Of a DNA stretch of 5,036 nt, positions 5,017 to 5,036 are shown piece after piece. Both the position numbers and the translations under genes were made by a program. The DNA is from Pseudomonadota bacterium. Its GTDB lineage: Bacteria > Desulfobacterota > BSN033 > WVXP01 > G020346125. The notes under the pieces were generated by a model. The model had not been told where the DNA came from, did no database searches, and was given only the letters and a program-made list of their open reading frames with translations. Positions within the stretch are counted from its first letter, which is position 1; every line of letters starts with the position of its first letter. The stretch is taken from the NCBI GenBank assembly GCA_030608745.1, contig JAUWDQ010000193.1, positions 1 through 5,036 on the forward strand. The letters run 5' to 3'.

Positions 5017-5036
5017 GAACTTCGGTGCTCCTAGTC
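4989..5036 (+). CDS. Start of an unidentified gene with a basic then hydrophobic N terminus (partial)
   Basis: Sixteen codons are visible before the window ends: MRSIFSGKRGTSVLLV. ATG 4989 has AAAGGAGG 6 nt upstream, an excellent SD. The same frame extends back to a TTG at 4932, also with AAGGAGG 5 nt upstream (a TAA directly precedes it), adding 19 mostly basic residues; the two starts are about equally good by SD. A short basic segment ending KRG followed by a hydrophobic run resembles prepilin/pseudopilin, TadE/TadG-like or signal-anchor N termini, so an exported or membrane-attached protein is likely. The visible part is too short to name. It would be transcribed from the promoter at 4802-4830. 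Confidence 0.6.
   Translation, partial: MRSIFSGKRGTSVLLV

Overview
The window comes from a moderately GC-rich bacterium with strong Shine-Dalgarno (SD) sites and sigma70-type promoters. Nothing in the sequence fixes the phylum. The gene content (oligopeptide/dipeptide-type ABC transporter, amino-acid/hydantoin racemase family, M29-type metalloenzymes) suggests a heterotroph that uses peptides, amides or N-heterocycles, but that lifestyle is inference.

Left (1-1203, + strand): the last 47 codons of an OppD/DppD-type ATPase, then after 17 bp a complete OppF/DppF-type ATPase. These are the distal end of a peptide/nickel-type ABC transporter operon whose binding protein and permeases would lie upstream of the window. 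A 208-bp intergenic stretch (1204-1411) separates this operon from a convergent one.

Centre (1412-4236, - strand): a compact three-gene operon. Its order of transcription is a hydantoin/Asp-Glu racemase-family protein (3535-4236), an M29 aminopeptidase-T-like protein (2488-3531), and a second, diverged member of the same fold (1412-2476). The second member's metal-site residues resemble the mononuclear iron site of 2,5-dihydroxypyridine dioxygenase (NicX). Gaps are 3 and 11 bp. A good promoter (TTGACA, 17 bp, TAAGAT) lies upstream, and its spacer contains a perfect 12-bp palindrome, ATTGGCGCCAAT, abutting the -10, which is a likely operator. The promoter also shows that the longest reading frame for the racemase starts too early; the real start is the ATG at 4236.

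Right (4316-5036): about 600 bp without a convincing long gene, becoming AT-rich. It holds a possible folded RNA (4437-4515), a doubtful 37-codon ORF (4683-4796), and a second promoter on the + strand (TTGACA, 17 bp, TGcTATCGG; 4802-4830). Behind that promoter is a leader with three successive AAGGAGG motifs. Each is followed by similar sequence, as if the start region of a gene had been duplicated in tandem. The last unit opens a gene (ATG 4989) that runs off the window and begins with a short basic segment followed by a hydrophobic one.

Most interesting: the paired M29-fold enzymes with exchanged metal-ligand residues beside a racemase (a possible undescribed catabolic cassette), the operator-bearing promoter, and the triple-SD leader.
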